A stretch of DNA of 64,000 bases from Sindora glabra (GCA_020226215.1 CM035226.1:62519455-62583454), one strand, 5' to 3'. Positions 46,826-58,304 are shown, numbered from the stretch's first letter. Numbers and translations are program-made. Notes: a model not told the origin generated them from the sequence alone.

Positions 46826-47560
46826 TTATGAGAGAGATAATAATTTCTTTGAATAATTTCTTGAAATCTTAACTCTAAGAATATATGTAGCTTTACCCAT
46901 ATCTTTTATTTCAAAATTAGATGACAACCATCCTTTAATTTCATTAACATACTCCTTGTTATTTCCAACTATAAGTATATTATCAATATATAATGATAAA
47001 ATTATAAACTTATCCTTATACCTTTTTATATATATGCAATGGTTTTGGTCAATCATGATTAAATCATTTGATATAATCACAGTGTGAAAGTGAATATACC
47101 ATTGTCTTCAAGACTACTTCAAGTTATATATAGACTTCAAAAGTCTATAAACTTTGTTTTATTAGCCTTCTTTAATAAAACCTACAGTTGTTGCATGTAG
47201 ATTTTCTCATCTAAATCTCCATTGAGAAATGCAATCTTTACATCCATTTGATGTAATTCAAAGTCTATACTAGCAATTATAACTAGTAATAAATGGATTG
47301 AGGTGAATCAGATAATAAGTAAAAAGGTTTTTTCATAATTTATTCCTTCCTATTGTATGTAACCTTTTGCTACTAATCTAACCTTATATTTTTCAATAGT
47401 GCCATTAGCTTTGCACTTAATTTTGAGAATCCATTTGTTCCCAATGGTCTTACGTGTTTTTGGAAGATTAATAAGTTCGCAAACTTGATTTGATCTCATA
47501 GACTCCATCTTTTCTTTCATTGCTTTTGTCTAATCTTTCTTATTAGGGCTAAAGAGAGCC
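46826..47560 (-). pseudogene. Copia reverse transcriptase core
   Basis: Broken frames give NKWILKIKCKANGTIEKYK (about 47440-47380), VRLVAKGY, FLNGDLDEKIYM (about 47225) and the catalytic box as YIDNILIVGNN (about 46995) instead of Y[VI]DD. The second catalytic Asp is thus Asn. FEIKDMGKATYILRVKI follows. The enzyme is inactive. Confidence 0.85.
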
Positions 47561-47814
47561 TCTACGATATTTCTTAACTCATCTTTATCTTGTGTAATAA
47601 TCACAAAGGCTTCACCACCTTTAATATCAAAATGATAACAAGGAATGTCTTTTTTGCCACTACATCGCAATTGAAGCTCTAAAGAAACATATTTCTTAGG
47701 GATCCTCAAATTGCTCTCACTCAGACTAGGATCATTATTAGTTTTAGTATTCCCATTTGGATTACTCCGATGCTGATTAAGATCGTTATCATTCACACTC
47801 GGAATTGGAAACAT
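47530..47814 (-). pseudogene. Copia integrase-RT linker
   Basis: A 94-codon frame, Ser/Asn-rich at first (VNDNDLNQHRSNPNGNTKTN), with RIPKKYVSLELQL near the middle. It is the poorly conserved linker that precedes the RT core and overlaps its first residues at the left end. Confidence 0.6.
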
Positions 47815-47940
47815 ATTTCCTAAAATTCTCCCATTCGAAAGAGGTGAATCTTAAGTACTTGTATCCATGGTCGCATATAAGGATAAGTACTGATTTATAT
47901 TGCTCTATTTAGGAAAATCATTCTCTAAAAATGTGACATC

Positions 47941-48126
47941 TCATGATTTAAACTCTATAAGACTTTCACTATCATGGTCATCAATGAACACATAGCCTTT
48001 TAAATGTTTTGAGTATCTAATAAAGATACATTTCTTTTCTCGAGCACTTAATTTGCCATGTGGGTTTGAGATATCTAGAACATAAGTCGTACATCCCCCA
48101 AGATCGTAAAATAGTCCACAACTCAT
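47941..48126 (-). pseudogene. Copia integrase C-terminal region
   Basis: GCTTYVLDISNPHGKLSARE, KCIFIRYSKHLKGYVFID and the following acidic DDHDSES match the G-Y..F..Y..KGY module that follows the copia integrase core. Confidence 0.85.
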
Positions 48127-48832
48127 ATGGCATAGTAGTAACTAATTTGCTAGGCACATGATTAATAATAAATGTGGTAGTTAAAAGTGCATCACCTTAA
48201 TAAGTGATAAGCAAATTCGCTTGTGCCATCATAGACCTAACCATTTCTAAAAGTTTTTAATTTTGTCTCTCTACAACACCATTTTGTTGAGGAATACATG
48301 GATTTGTCAACTAATGTTGGATCCTTTTTTCATCATATAATTGTCTAAACTGATTAGACAAGTACTTATGACCATGATCAGTTCGTAATACTTTTATTTT
48401 TCTATCTAATTAATTTTTTACTAAGTTCATATAGCTTTAGAAGTAATGTAATGCTTTAGATTTGTGTGTTATCAAATAGACAATACCAAATCATGTAAAA
48501 TCATTTATAAATATGATGAAATAGAAAGCACCATGCCTAGGTCTTACATTCATTGGACCATATATGTCAGAATGAACTAATTGTAAAGGAAAGTCAGCTC
48601 TGGTTCCTTTTCCAAATGATCTTTTGGTACTTTTGCCAACTAAGTAATGCTCGCAAGTAGATAAGTCTACTTTAACATAATTAAGCAATAACCTTTCTTT
48701 AGCTAGCCTATCTATACGATGTTGACTAATATGACTAAGTTGAGCATGCCAAACATTTGCATCAATTTCAAAATTATGCAACAATATAAACATGGAATAA
48801 CTAAGATTACATTCATAATAATTAATATCCAT
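48127..48832 (-). pseudogene. Copia GAG-pre-integrase and integrase core
   Basis: The frame at 48832-48491 holds HAQLSHISQHRIDRLAKE and CEHYLVGKSTKRSF (HHCC zinc finger with its last Cys changed to Tyr), then LQLVHSDIYGPM with the first catalytic Asp. Downstream in other frames are LRTDHGHKYLS (second Asp, about 48390-48355) and QQNGVVERQN (Glu, about 48290-48260). The DDE triad is still recognisable but the frame is broken. Confidence 0.85.
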
Positions 48833-49099
48833 AACAATAAAACCATTTCTTATGTAACTAGATCCATAATGAGTTATTCCTAAAGATAATTCAATATTAT
48901 CATAGCAAGAAACAAATTAAAACCAAGTTTTAACAAAACTAACACAGAGATTAAATTTTGACAAATTTGAGATGTATATAAAACATCATGCAAGAGTAGA
49001 GTCCAGCCATCTTGTAAAACTAACTTACATGTGCCAATTCCTTAACTACAACTCATGCATTATTTTCCACATAGATCCATTTTGCCCTATATAGTATCC

Positions 49100-49200
49100 A
49101 CTGAAATTCCATGAAGGTGTCTCAATCCTTTGCTACATGGTCTGTTGCCCTTGAGTTTACAATCTACAAAGGATAAGAATCTGTTAGAAAAATAGAACTA
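49100..49200 (-). pseudogene. Copia protease active site, mutated
   Basis: Around 49160-49130 the minus strand encodes IVNSRATDHVAKD where copia proteases have DSGATDH. The catalytic Asp is Asn and the Gly is Arg, so the protease is inactive. Confidence 0.7.
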
Positions 49201-49239
49201 GCTACATAAAGTTCATTAACTTGAGTATAGCTAAGTACC

Positions 49240-50092
49240 TTTTTAGGTTCAGGGTAGTCACAGGCAAAATGTCCTTTCTTATTGCAATTAAAGCACTTGA
49301 CTTTAGCCATGTTCTTCTTGAAAGGATGTTTTCTTTTCTCATGTTAGTTATTTGTTAATTTCTTGCTGAAATGAGTTGCTTTCTTTCTTTTCTCCTGGGA
49401 CCCACATTTATATTTACGCTTTCGCCAAAAATTTTTCCCTAAGCTTGATGAAGCCATATACACATTTGTATTAAGTTTAGTACCCTTAAGTCCTTCTTTT
49501 TCTAGCTCAAAGTGGCGCACAACATCATCCATCATTTGGATGTTTTCATTGTAGGTCAAATGCATCTTCATATACTCCTAGGAATGAGGTAAGGAATGAA
49601 TTATAGCTTGGACTTGTTACTCATCGGTTAACATATGACTTGCATCTTTTAATTCACAATTCATATTTGACATTTTTCGTAAATATTTTTTCATTGGATG
49701 TTTAGGTTTCTTTTTATAAGTGTCAAATTTGATCATGAGAGATCTTAGTTTAGTCTAAGATGTTCCACCAAACTTATTTTTCAAAGCAGACCACATGTCC
49801 TTAGCCAAGTTATAATTTCTGAATTTTCACATGATATCATTCTTCATGCTACTCAGCAACGTAATACGAGTGAGAGAATTCTTCCTTTTCTAGGCTTCAT
49901 AAGCCTCTTAGTTTCACTTATGTTGAGCCATATTTCCTACCTCAAGTTTATCTAGAATAATATTGAGTGCTTCTAGAGCCTCTTGCTCTTTCAGCACATA
50001 TTAAATTTTCATACTCCAAATTTCGTAATGTCACCATTTAGTTTCTCACCCATATTGAGTTCAATAACAATATTTTTGAAAGCAGTAGCCAT
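49240..50092 (-). pseudogene. Copia gag with zinc knuckle
   Basis: Start ATG at 50092, MATAFKNIVIELNMGEKLNG, then an interrupted gag (UBN2-like) region. The piece at 49571-49344 has MTYNENIQMMDD-like and basic stretches. The zinc knuckle at about 49295-49247 reads CFNCNKKGHFACDY, with the last Cys changed to Tyr. There are several stops. Confidence 0.75.
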
Positions 50093-50264
50093 TGTGTTTG
50101 TAGAAACATGAAGTTCTATATGTGGATAGAATTGCATGTAATTAATGTCTAACCATACATATATATATCTACTTTGATTTTAATTAATTATTTTAGCATT
50201 AGCCTCACATTAGGAATTTAGATGATGATTGAAAACATAGTGAGCTTTTGACTCTAAACCCTAC

Positions 50265-50590
50265 ATGTGAACTAGTTCTAACATTTTGGATCATGGATTT
50301 GGGTCGTCCAAAATGGGTCTATAACCTAATTCATACCTCGACCTAAGAAATGTCTATAAATAGGCAGAAGAAAAGAAGTTTGAGATTGGTTGACATTATT
50401 ACTCATCAGAATAAAAGAAGTTTGAGGTTGGTTAACATTATTATTCTGATGAGTAATAATGTTAACCAACCCCAAACTTTTTTTTTCTACTTATTTATAA
50501 ATATTTCTTGGGTTGAAGTATGAATCAGGTTATGAACTCATTTTAGACGATCCAGATCCATGATCCAACACAAACAATAGAGTTCACTTG
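50265..50590. repeat. 326-bp foldback (inverted repeat) with an internal direct repeat
   Basis: The left arm (about 50265-50412) and right arm (about 50437-50590) are reverse complements with modest divergence. The outer part is GTGAACT..TTGGATCATGGAT, then GGGTCGTCCAAAATGGGT, then ACCTAAGAAATGTCTATAAATA, then AGAAGTTTGAGATTGGTTGACATTATTACTCATCAGAAT. A 30-bp block of the left arm is repeated directly at 50413-50442 in the centre. The TTGGATCATGGAT..TATAAATA layout resembles the promoter half of a copia LTR (TGTTGG start), so it may be two inverted LTR pieces or a MITE. Confidence 0.75.
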
Positions 50591-51474
50591 TAAATGAATA
50601 GAAATCATTTCTATTGAAATGAAATGAAATCAATTCTAAAATAATTATATGTCAAACGAAGCATAAATCAAACTCTAAAGATCCCAAAAATATTCAATGA
50701 ATAGTATGTAGTGAGATAATTTAGCACTGCTAGGTTAGGTCATACCATGTGCTCCACTGCTTGTAAACATTACATATACTCAAAAGGTAGAATAGAAATT
50801 ATCTCATAAGTCAAATAGCTTTCTTGAAATTTCAGATCCTTCAAATCACACCTCTAAACTTTGTTAAAAAAATGAAAGCATTACAAATAGTCAAAAGGTA
50901 AAATAGAAATTATCCCCTAAAATGAAAACGTTATTAAATTGAATAAAGCGCGGGATGGGTGAATAAAAAGAGCCAGAGAGCAAGTAATGATGTTCGTACT
51001 AGAAACTAGTTCATCCACTGATAATTGAAATGGTTGAGAGGTTTTGTGATGCTGCTTTAATTTGCGGCTGTCAATGAAATTAAACCCAAATTTCTTAAAT
51101 GAGTGAAGTAAACCAATGAAGTTTTTTCTATTTTCATGGCTTTTACCACAAATGCTATCTTTCAAATTTGTTCATTTCTTTTTTGGCTTAAATATTTCTT
51201 TTAAGCAGAGTCCCGTTCGATTTCTATGATTGCTTTTGTTCATCCATTTTCCTTTAACCAAAGCAATTCTACAGAAAATCGCATCATTGGAATTTTGTGT
51301 TGCACGGATGGCCCACGTGAGTGTGTTCCGTTTCTTTTAGCCCAGAAAGTAACATTTTCTTTTTTTTTTTGGCAGAATTTAAGGAAGTTATTTATAATGT
51401 TTGAAAGTTTAAGAGGACTATTTTTCACCAAAAAAAAGTTTAAGAGGACTATTTAACACAGTATTTATATATAA
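50591..51474. other. Intergenic sequence with small direct repeats
   Basis: 50586-50662 is the partner of the 14139-14216 repeat. A 39-bp direct repeat (RCATTACAWATASTCAAAAGGTARAATAGAAATTATC) lies at about 50768 and 50877. ORFs at 50917-51165 (minus) and 51226-51456 (plus) have no recognised domain. Confidence 0.45.
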
Positions 51475-51504
51475 CTAGAACATAACCCGTACAATGCACG
51501 GGTT
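51475..51504 (-). mobile_element. Helitron-like 3' terminus, minus strand
   Basis: On the minus strand AACCCGT-GCATTGT-ACGGGTT forms a perfect 7-bp stem with a 7-nt loop, followed after 5 nt by CTAG and then T. This is the usual Helitron 3' end; plant copies often read CCCGTGCA..ACGGG. The body would extend to higher coordinates. The 5' TC end was not located, and no Rep/helicase was seen. Confidence 0.5.
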
Positions 51505-54376
51505 GCAATGTTTTTTAAACTTCAAATTAAAGATTTAATTATTGTAACAATCATACTTTTCATTTTGAAACAAAAATATCTTCTTTTTTTAATACTCTTT
51601 AGCTAATTAAAGATATTTTTACGAGATATGTTATGTGGATCGAGACTTAATTTCTAAATTTTAATCAAATCCAACTGTCAAATACTTAAGGAGTGAAAAA
51701 AAATATTGAGGCATTTATATAATTTGGTTATTGAACAATATGAAAAAAAAAATTAGAACATGAATTAAGTGCACATTTTTCGAGTGATTTATGATTATTC
51801 TATTCTAAAATTTCTCCCAACAATATATTATAATTCTATATCAATTGTGACACATGTATTACAATAAGTTTTTGATAACATGTCAAATTTTTGATGTTAT
51901 TCAACGGCATCTATCTAATTGTAGTTGATTCACAGCTACTCTTATTTGAAGAAGGCTAATATAACAAATATTTTTTAATAATTAGGAAAAATATAATTAA
52001 TATAATTTAGTTTTAAAGATAATCATCGTGTAGATATTACCTAACCATATTTTAATGAGTTGGAATTCTTCCTTTTTTTTAATAATTTGAATAATATAGT
52101 ATTATTATAGTTGTAGATAAATATTAACAATTATCTCTCTTTAAAAAAATAAAATTAACATGATTTAAAGGGATCTAAATATGTAATTTCATTTTTGGTA
52201 ATTTTCTTAATCTATGACAAAAATATTAATAGTCTCTACAAATTTATTCATTAATTAATAGATTAATAGAATTATGATAAAAAATAGTATATGGAGCCGC
52301 ATGTATATAACAAATTCAGTGTGACAAAAAATGTGATTAGTTTGAATTATCACTTAGTAAAGAAAAATTATCTTCTATTCATTTGAATTATCCCTTCCTT
52401 ATTTATGAATTAACACTTCTAACTCTAAAATATTGCTCATCATTGCACAACCTTTAATTATCTCATAAAATATCATATCATAAATTAATTAGTTTTTAAT
52501 ATTAAATGAAAATTTTCTATGGTTTAATAGAGCATTCAAAATAATTAAACAATTATCATATGATTGCTTAATTCATATTATGTATCAAATAACCATATTA
52601 GAACAACTTAATATTGAAAGCCACATAAAGAAGATTAAAATCCCATCCTAGCTTCCATGCTGAGTGATTGCAGCCACAATACTTGACTATATATCCGCAG
52701 ATGAAGAAGAAACATTGCAGAGGATTCAGTGAATTTTTGCCGGATATTGATTTACAATAAAACTTTGAAATGATTTTATTTTTGTACATTTTAAAAAAGA
52801 GACAAATGTTTAGAGTTAACAAAGAAATATATAACATCCATCATGCGCTTATATACACGGCATTTCAATTTACCATTTCTCTCCATGGCTTTTCCATTAT
52901 TGATTCATCAGGTTACTTTGTTCCATGAGTGCAGAACGAAGACAGAGGCTAAGTTATAACAAAGTAAGAAATATTTAATAAGAAAAATATGCGATTCAAA
53001 TTTCAAATTTTACTGAAAGAGACAATGATATAATAAAATCTAGATCAGTAGGATATTGACATCTAAAGCAATATATTAGGTAGGATAAATGCAACTTTAA
53101 AAATATAAATTTTAAAATGGAATGAAGATGAACCCATCTTTGTCATCTAAAATGGAATGAAACATTCAAATAATGAGTCATTTTTCGGTAATCCACTTCA
53201 TTCTCCTGTTGCATGCTTCTTACTAACTATGAAATTACACGTTCCTTCAAGTAGTATTCCGATGTCAAAACATCTTAATGTCAAAACTTCAGTAAAATTA
53301 GAGAATAAAAAGCAAAGCCATTTGTTGACTGAAAACATCATGCTCCTGGTAATTTATATTTGTACTCACATGTGCCAAAATTATAAATTTTGAATCAGGA
53401 AATAAGGATGAAGTGAGTACCTGTAGAAGAACAAATGGAAATCTTGTATTTGCCCTGTCAGTTTTCAACTTCTCCTAATTGTGGATAACTACAAGTACTT
53501 CACAATAAAAAATGAATTTACATATGGAGTAAAATGTATTATTTCATCTTACTAAAGGAATAAGATATGGAGTTAGTTACCTTGAGGTCACATTTACCGA
53601 TCGAAATCAAACTGAATGATTGTCTACAAGGCGTCAAGCTAGTCTCCCATTTTCGGTATATCCCATGGAAAACTACAACTTGTAACAGAAGTTTGATTTT
53701 CCTATTCAACATTATAAAATGATTTTTCATATTGGAGAGATATAATAGAAAGAAGCTCCAACTTTTGCATATTATACAAAATTCTTTTTATCCTTTTTTC
53801 ATGTAAATATGAGCTTCTTTTGTGCTGCTTTCTTCAAGATCCTAGATCTCCGTCCATATCTTCTTGTAATCAATTAATATCTTAAAGAACATAAAATTGG
53901 TATTACTTATTAGTATATATGATTATTTTTTATCTTCATACTATTATATAAGGGTAAAAAGCAATGCTGCAACTGATATTAAAAGAAGAAAGTAGTCAAA
54001 ATAGTTATGATTAAATGGTGAAACAATGATATAAGTATGGTAGTCAGGATGTGAAGAGGATAAATAAATCTATTACCACTTGCCCCAAAGAAGACATTCG
54101 CAAGTCCCTGGTATGCATGAAATCAGTCAATGTCCTTTATCAAGCGGTGAAAGTCAACGTCCTTTGTGAGGCAGCTAAATTGATACTTTAGCATTAACCC
54201 AGTACATGGAGGGCAATGATTCATCGTTATCCCTTTCCCTATTTTTAGATGAAAAATACAGAAAAGGAAGAAACTTTTATGTATCAATTTTATGGTGCAT
54301 TAATAAATTCAAAAATATAAATTTATTGATTTGCATAATAATATACAAGATAAATAAAATTTAATAATTTAAAATT
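51505..54376. other. Intergenic or Helitron interior, no recognised gene
   Basis: AT-rich to about 52600, then mixed. Minus-strand ORFs at 52598-52837 and 53539-53730 and a GC-richer stretch at 54080-54230 could be relic exons. One minus-strand stretch ends CTCAAG followed by GTAACT at about 53581, a possible splice donor. No family is recognised in any of them. Confidence 0.35.
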
Positions 54377-54379
54377 ATT

Positions 54380-54620
54380 AAGTACAAGAAAGAATCTCAT
54401 TTGGGGCGGCATTTCCTGCGGATTTCCCACGGATTTTCAGTTTCCCACGGATTCTCACACGGTGAAGCAAACCGTCAGAAACGGAGGCATGGGAAAGTTG
54501 TTCCCTTGAATATTCCCACGACGATTTGCAGCGGATATTTCCCACGGTTTACATACTGATTTTGCCATGATTTTTCCCACGGTTATTTTGGTCAATGCAT
54601 TAATTTTAAAAAAAGAAAGT
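54380..54620. repeat. Left terminal and subterminal TTTCCCACGG repeats
   Basis: After the terminal repeat, TTTCCCACGG and close variants occur at about 54424, 54441, 54516, 54539 and 54576, with ACGGATT words. The arrangement parallels 19571-19830, showing that the two CACTA elements are relatives. Confidence 0.75.
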
Positions 54621-54989
54621 TCAGTAAAAACTAAAATTTTTATGGGAAATCCCTGGGAATTTTTTTTACATGGTTCTTTGCCACATTAAATTCGTCGGAA
54701 ATTATTGGATTTTGAATAAATATATATATATTTAATTTTTTTTGTTGGAAATGACTATTTTCATAATTTGTTACTATGTAAAATTCATGGAAAAGGGCTA
54801 AAACTAAAAGAAAATAATTTTTAAAAAATTGATAAAATGAAATTTTGATCGTCATTCCTGGATAAAAGTCATTTCAATGGAACAATTTTTATACAAATTC
54901 TCAATCTAAATTTCATTAGTGAAACTAATAACATTCAAATGCAAATAACAATTAATAACTATCCTCTCCCAAATCATCATCTATGTTAT

Positions 54990-55206
54990 GATGCTGCTCA
55001 CCATGCTGCTACTGCTGCTACTCTCTTGTGTGTTGCTACATAGGATTTGTGAGATCACGAGAAGGTGATGGAGGTGTTGAAATGGGAATAGGTAATGTCA
55101 AACTAGTGTGATCATATAGGGACTTGAGAACCAACTCATATTAACTTAATTGAGTTTGCCACCTAGCTTTAAGTGCAACAACTTTGTTTTTCATCTTTGT
55201 TGAACT
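54990..55206 (-). pseudogene. CACTA-associated ORF tail, better-preserved copy
   Basis: The minus strand reads NKVVALKARWQTQLS, then YELVLKSLYDHTSLTLPIPI, then STPPSPSRDLTNPM, then a Gln/His-rich stretch, with a few stops. The same order is seen in 20190-20480. It directly follows the resistance-gene-like piece, and its position near the element end suits a transposase-associated C-terminus. The precise family is not certain. Confidence 0.5.
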
Positions 55207-55560
55207 CTATTTTTTACATCTTGCTGCGATGGTGGTTGTGAACCACTGTTGCTCTCCCCATCCACCAATCCCACAAATTCCAACCATGATGACTTGCCCA
55301 CCAGATTGAAGTTTAAGAACTGAGATTATCTTTCCTACTCCTGGATAATCGACAACATATAAAGGAATTTGATTAGTTTTTTTGGAGACCTCTTCCATAA
55401 TATTTTCAATAAATTTATATTCATAATCATTCTTGCAAGGCATAGAACATTACCACTAATGGGAGCACAAGAACGTATCAAAACACCAGCCGCTGCTCCT
55501 TCCTTGTCCATAACAACATTCAGCATTATGTGAAGACCAGAGCAAAGATATATATATGCA
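55207..55560 (-). pseudogene. Captured TIR-NB-ARC (TNL) resistance-gene fragment
   Basis: The minus-strand frame 55443-55207 encodes NDYEYKFIENIMEEVSKK, TNQIPLYVVDYPG, VGKIISVLKLQSG and then VIMVGICGIGGWGEQQW. This matches in order the linker after the TIR domain (YEYKFI..IVEEVSKKINR.PLHVADYP), the start of NB-ARC and its P-loop (VGI.G.GGIGKTT). The P-loop lysine and threonines are lost (GGWGEQQW). Upstream, in the same frame with two stops, is SSGWCFD, as in the SGW..F stretch before the linker. The fragment is too short and mutated to encode a functional receptor. The identification is from recognised motifs; no search was possible. Confidence 0.6.
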
Positions 55561-56133
55561 TGCCCACTTGGTTCAACAAAGGCAAGGATCTTTAGAGATG
55601 TAAAATGAACGAGTATTAAACAGAGAGAGGGAGAGTAACTGGAAGTATCTTACAACCGGATCAATTCTTGGAGTTATGCCAAATCAATCATAACTAGCTG
55701 AATCATAGATGAGATATGCTTCCACCTATATGATATTATTCCTTGTTAAATACTGAGTATTACTGACCATTATAAGGGATCCCTAAGTATCTATAACTTT
55801 ATGAGATTTATTTTCGGTAAAGACTCAAATGAAAAAACACTTTTTGAGCAGTGCTTGAGGCTTTTAAAGGATTTATTTTTTGTAAAGACTTAAATGGAAA
55901 AACTTATTCAGACCTTTCAGATCACAAAATACTTAAAAGCAACTTCATAGCCTTTTATCCTTTTAAAAAGAAATCATATTCACATTGATCAAAGTTTTGA
56001 AATAAAAATAGAATATAAATATACAATCAAGCAAACTAAATAAGAGAGGGAAAGAAAGGTACCTAAAAAGAAAGTATATATATATTGGCATTCAATCGTT
56101 GGCTATTATGGTGAATGGAGGAAATGTTGTCGA
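55561..56133. other. CACTA interior left of the copia insertion
   Basis: Moderately AT-rich; no recognised domain. The words TTTTTGAGCAGTGCTTGAGGC and two AAAGACTTAAATGRAAAAAC segments (about 55820 and 55880) show a short internal duplication. Confidence 0.4.
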
Positions 56134-56138
56134 GCTTG

Positions 56139-56586
56139 TGTTGTATTTAAAAATAAAATATTTAATTTTATTAGAAATATTATATGGATTAGCATTAATC
56201 AATTATTGTAATATTTATTTAAGTAATTAGTTTTGTATTTTTAACATTAAGCATAGAACAGATTAGACCATGGTTTAATGTATATGATTAATGATAGATT
56301 GGATTATGTATAAGCCCGTATGGGTAGAGGTTCTAACTTACAGCCCTTTAGTGGTCATTAGACTCCTATCACAAGTCTAACCTTAAATAGAGATATTAGA
56401 GTTAAGATTCCTACTCTTCTAAATTTTTCTCTCTCTTTTCTCTCTATCTTGATAACCTAAGGGGCGAAGCAAGTTGTAATTCTACTCATCATCACTTATG
56501 GCCTCATCAAATTATACTCCAGGTACGCTTATAATTTTATTATGATTAATTTCATATTTTTGTGATTTTAATTCATACTTTTAACA
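56139..56586 (+). repeat. 5' LTR of the copia element
   Basis: 448 bp, TGTTG..TTAACA. It contains a pyrimidine-rich TTTTTCTCTCTCTTTTCTCT tract and a conserved AACCTAAGGGGCGAAG block. It differs from the 3' LTR by substitutions and by lacking a 23-bp segment present near 61201-61225. Confidence 0.93.
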
Positions 56587-56588
56587 AT

Positions 56589-56606
56589 TGGTATTAGAGC
56601 ATGTTG
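56589..56606 (+). other. Primer binding site (initiator tRNA-Met type)
   Basis: TGGTATTAGAGCATGTTG, one mismatch from the canonical TGGTATCAGAGC in its first 12 bases. Confidence 0.85.
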
Positions 56607-58300
56607 ATAGTATGATTAAATTAATTATCTAATTTGATTAATTGTTGTTCATTCATCCTTGCAAATTTGGTGAAATTTTTATCATTATATATATGAGAAA
56701 TTTATGAATGGTTCGTTTGTACATGATTTGAATATTTACATGATTTTGAATGGATTAATCATGTGTTCCATTTTATAATTTTCTACTCATGGAATAATTG
56801 TTATGAAATAATTATATATTATTTCATGCGCGTGAATCAATGATTGACTTAAAAAAAATGGGTGATAATAAATGCATCAAAATTGAGAAGCTAAAATCCG
56901 AATTGAATCAAATCTGAATCTTATGCCAAGCATGCATCAGTTTGTCCCCTCTCATTCCTTTTGAAGTCAAAATTCTTTGTTGTTCTTGTCAGTTTAGTCT
57001 CGATCTCCATCTCATTTTAAATTTCTTGTACCTATATTTTGATGTTAATATGAGAATTTTATGGGTAATTTTTTTAATTTATTGAATAATTTTTTTGTTG
57101 ATTATTGCTGGGTCAATTCATGCATGAAATTGATTGACAAGTATAATTTAATGTTGGGATATATTACGAATTGGGATGGGAAGTCTCAGATTTTTTAGAT
57201 TGCAGATGTTGACATAATATATATATATATATATATATTTGTGGGCCACTTTAAATTTAATGACATAAGCATCACATGGGGTGAATGGAAATTTTCTTTT
57301 AAAATGCTGAACCAAGCACGTGAACATAAGACACGCGTGGTCACACGCTCCTCAAAGTGCGTGAAACCTACGCGACATGACTGGAGCCAGTGGTTGGCTA
57401 GTCAGCTAACCAGTCAAAGATCACGCGCATGATAGCACGTGTAAATCACGTGCCAATTTTGTGAAATTCTGCTACACGCTGCTCGTGCATATCATGCACT
57501 CAGAGGCACATGAGAATCCTCACCTTTAGGTAGCTCCATATTGCAGTTTTTTCCTCACTCGTGTGCCACTTGCGTGAATGCACGTGTGGATTACGCACTT
57601 GGCGTTTGAGCCCTCATCTTTGCCCAGTTATGTACAGTTTGATTTTCTATCTATCTATAATTTTTCAAAATTTTTTGAGGCCAATAATTATTTATTTTAA
57701 ATTTTTTAATATTTATACTGCATGAAAATACATTTTATTTATGGATTTTTAGTCTGAAAAAAATTCATGAATATTCTTCATATTTTTTTTTGAGCTTGGT
57801 GTGCTGTTACTCTTTTTAATTATGAATATAGTTATATTAAATAAATTTTGAGCCCTTAATTATGTAATTATATATATATATATAATTATATATAGATACC
57901 CAAGGCCATTTAATTCACACAAATAATAGATTAGAGATATAATAAGACTATTTTTCATAAAATATTGTCCTTTTGGGATATTTAGGAACATATTATATTG
58001 ATGATGGATACACCCTATCGGTGTAATATTGTTAATGTAATTTTAGGATTTAGACTCCTTAGAATAAATATGCAGTAATTATAATATTTTAATATTTCTT
58101 GAACCCTATTGGTATGGTTATATTGATTATATTTTTGTGTAGACTCTTGTACAAGCTAAATCATATAGTACATGTAATTTAGATACAACTTTGTTAAATA
58201 GTTGTTTGACTGATTTGTTTAATTGGAAATCTTGTGTTATAATTATGTTGTGCACGCATAATTAATAATTTCCCAATCCTGTTACATTAGTCTCGATCTT
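56607..58300 (+). other. Copia leader region, with a GC-richer CACGTG-rich patch
   Basis: A leader of about 1.7 kb before gag with no coding domain. 57300-57610 is strikingly GC-richer and contains repeated CACGTG, CACGCG, ACGCGT and TGCGTG words (G-box-like). The ORF at 57241-57432 falls in it and shows no domain. An (AT)n run lies at 57218-57238. Confidence 0.6.
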
Positions 58301-58304
58301 TCAA

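Larger units (their letters stand above)
46016..50092 (-). mobile_element. Ty1/copia retrotransposon internal region, degenerate
   Basis: Read on the minus strand from ATG at 50092-50090, the whole copia order is present: gag with zinc knuckle, protease, integrase, reverse transcriptase, RNase H, ending at the stop near 46016. Many stops and frameshifts split it. Copia order (integrase before RT) is clear, and the sequence is of the Tork-like type by general appearance. Catalytic sites are damaged in several domains. No matching LTR pair, PBS or polypurine tract was found on either side, so the LTRs are lost, displaced or too diverged to see. Confidence 0.88.

Noticed and set aside
57241..57432. 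63-codon ORF in the copia leader
   Set aside because: It lies in noncoding leader sequence between PBS and gag, and its composition reflects the CACGTG-rich patch.
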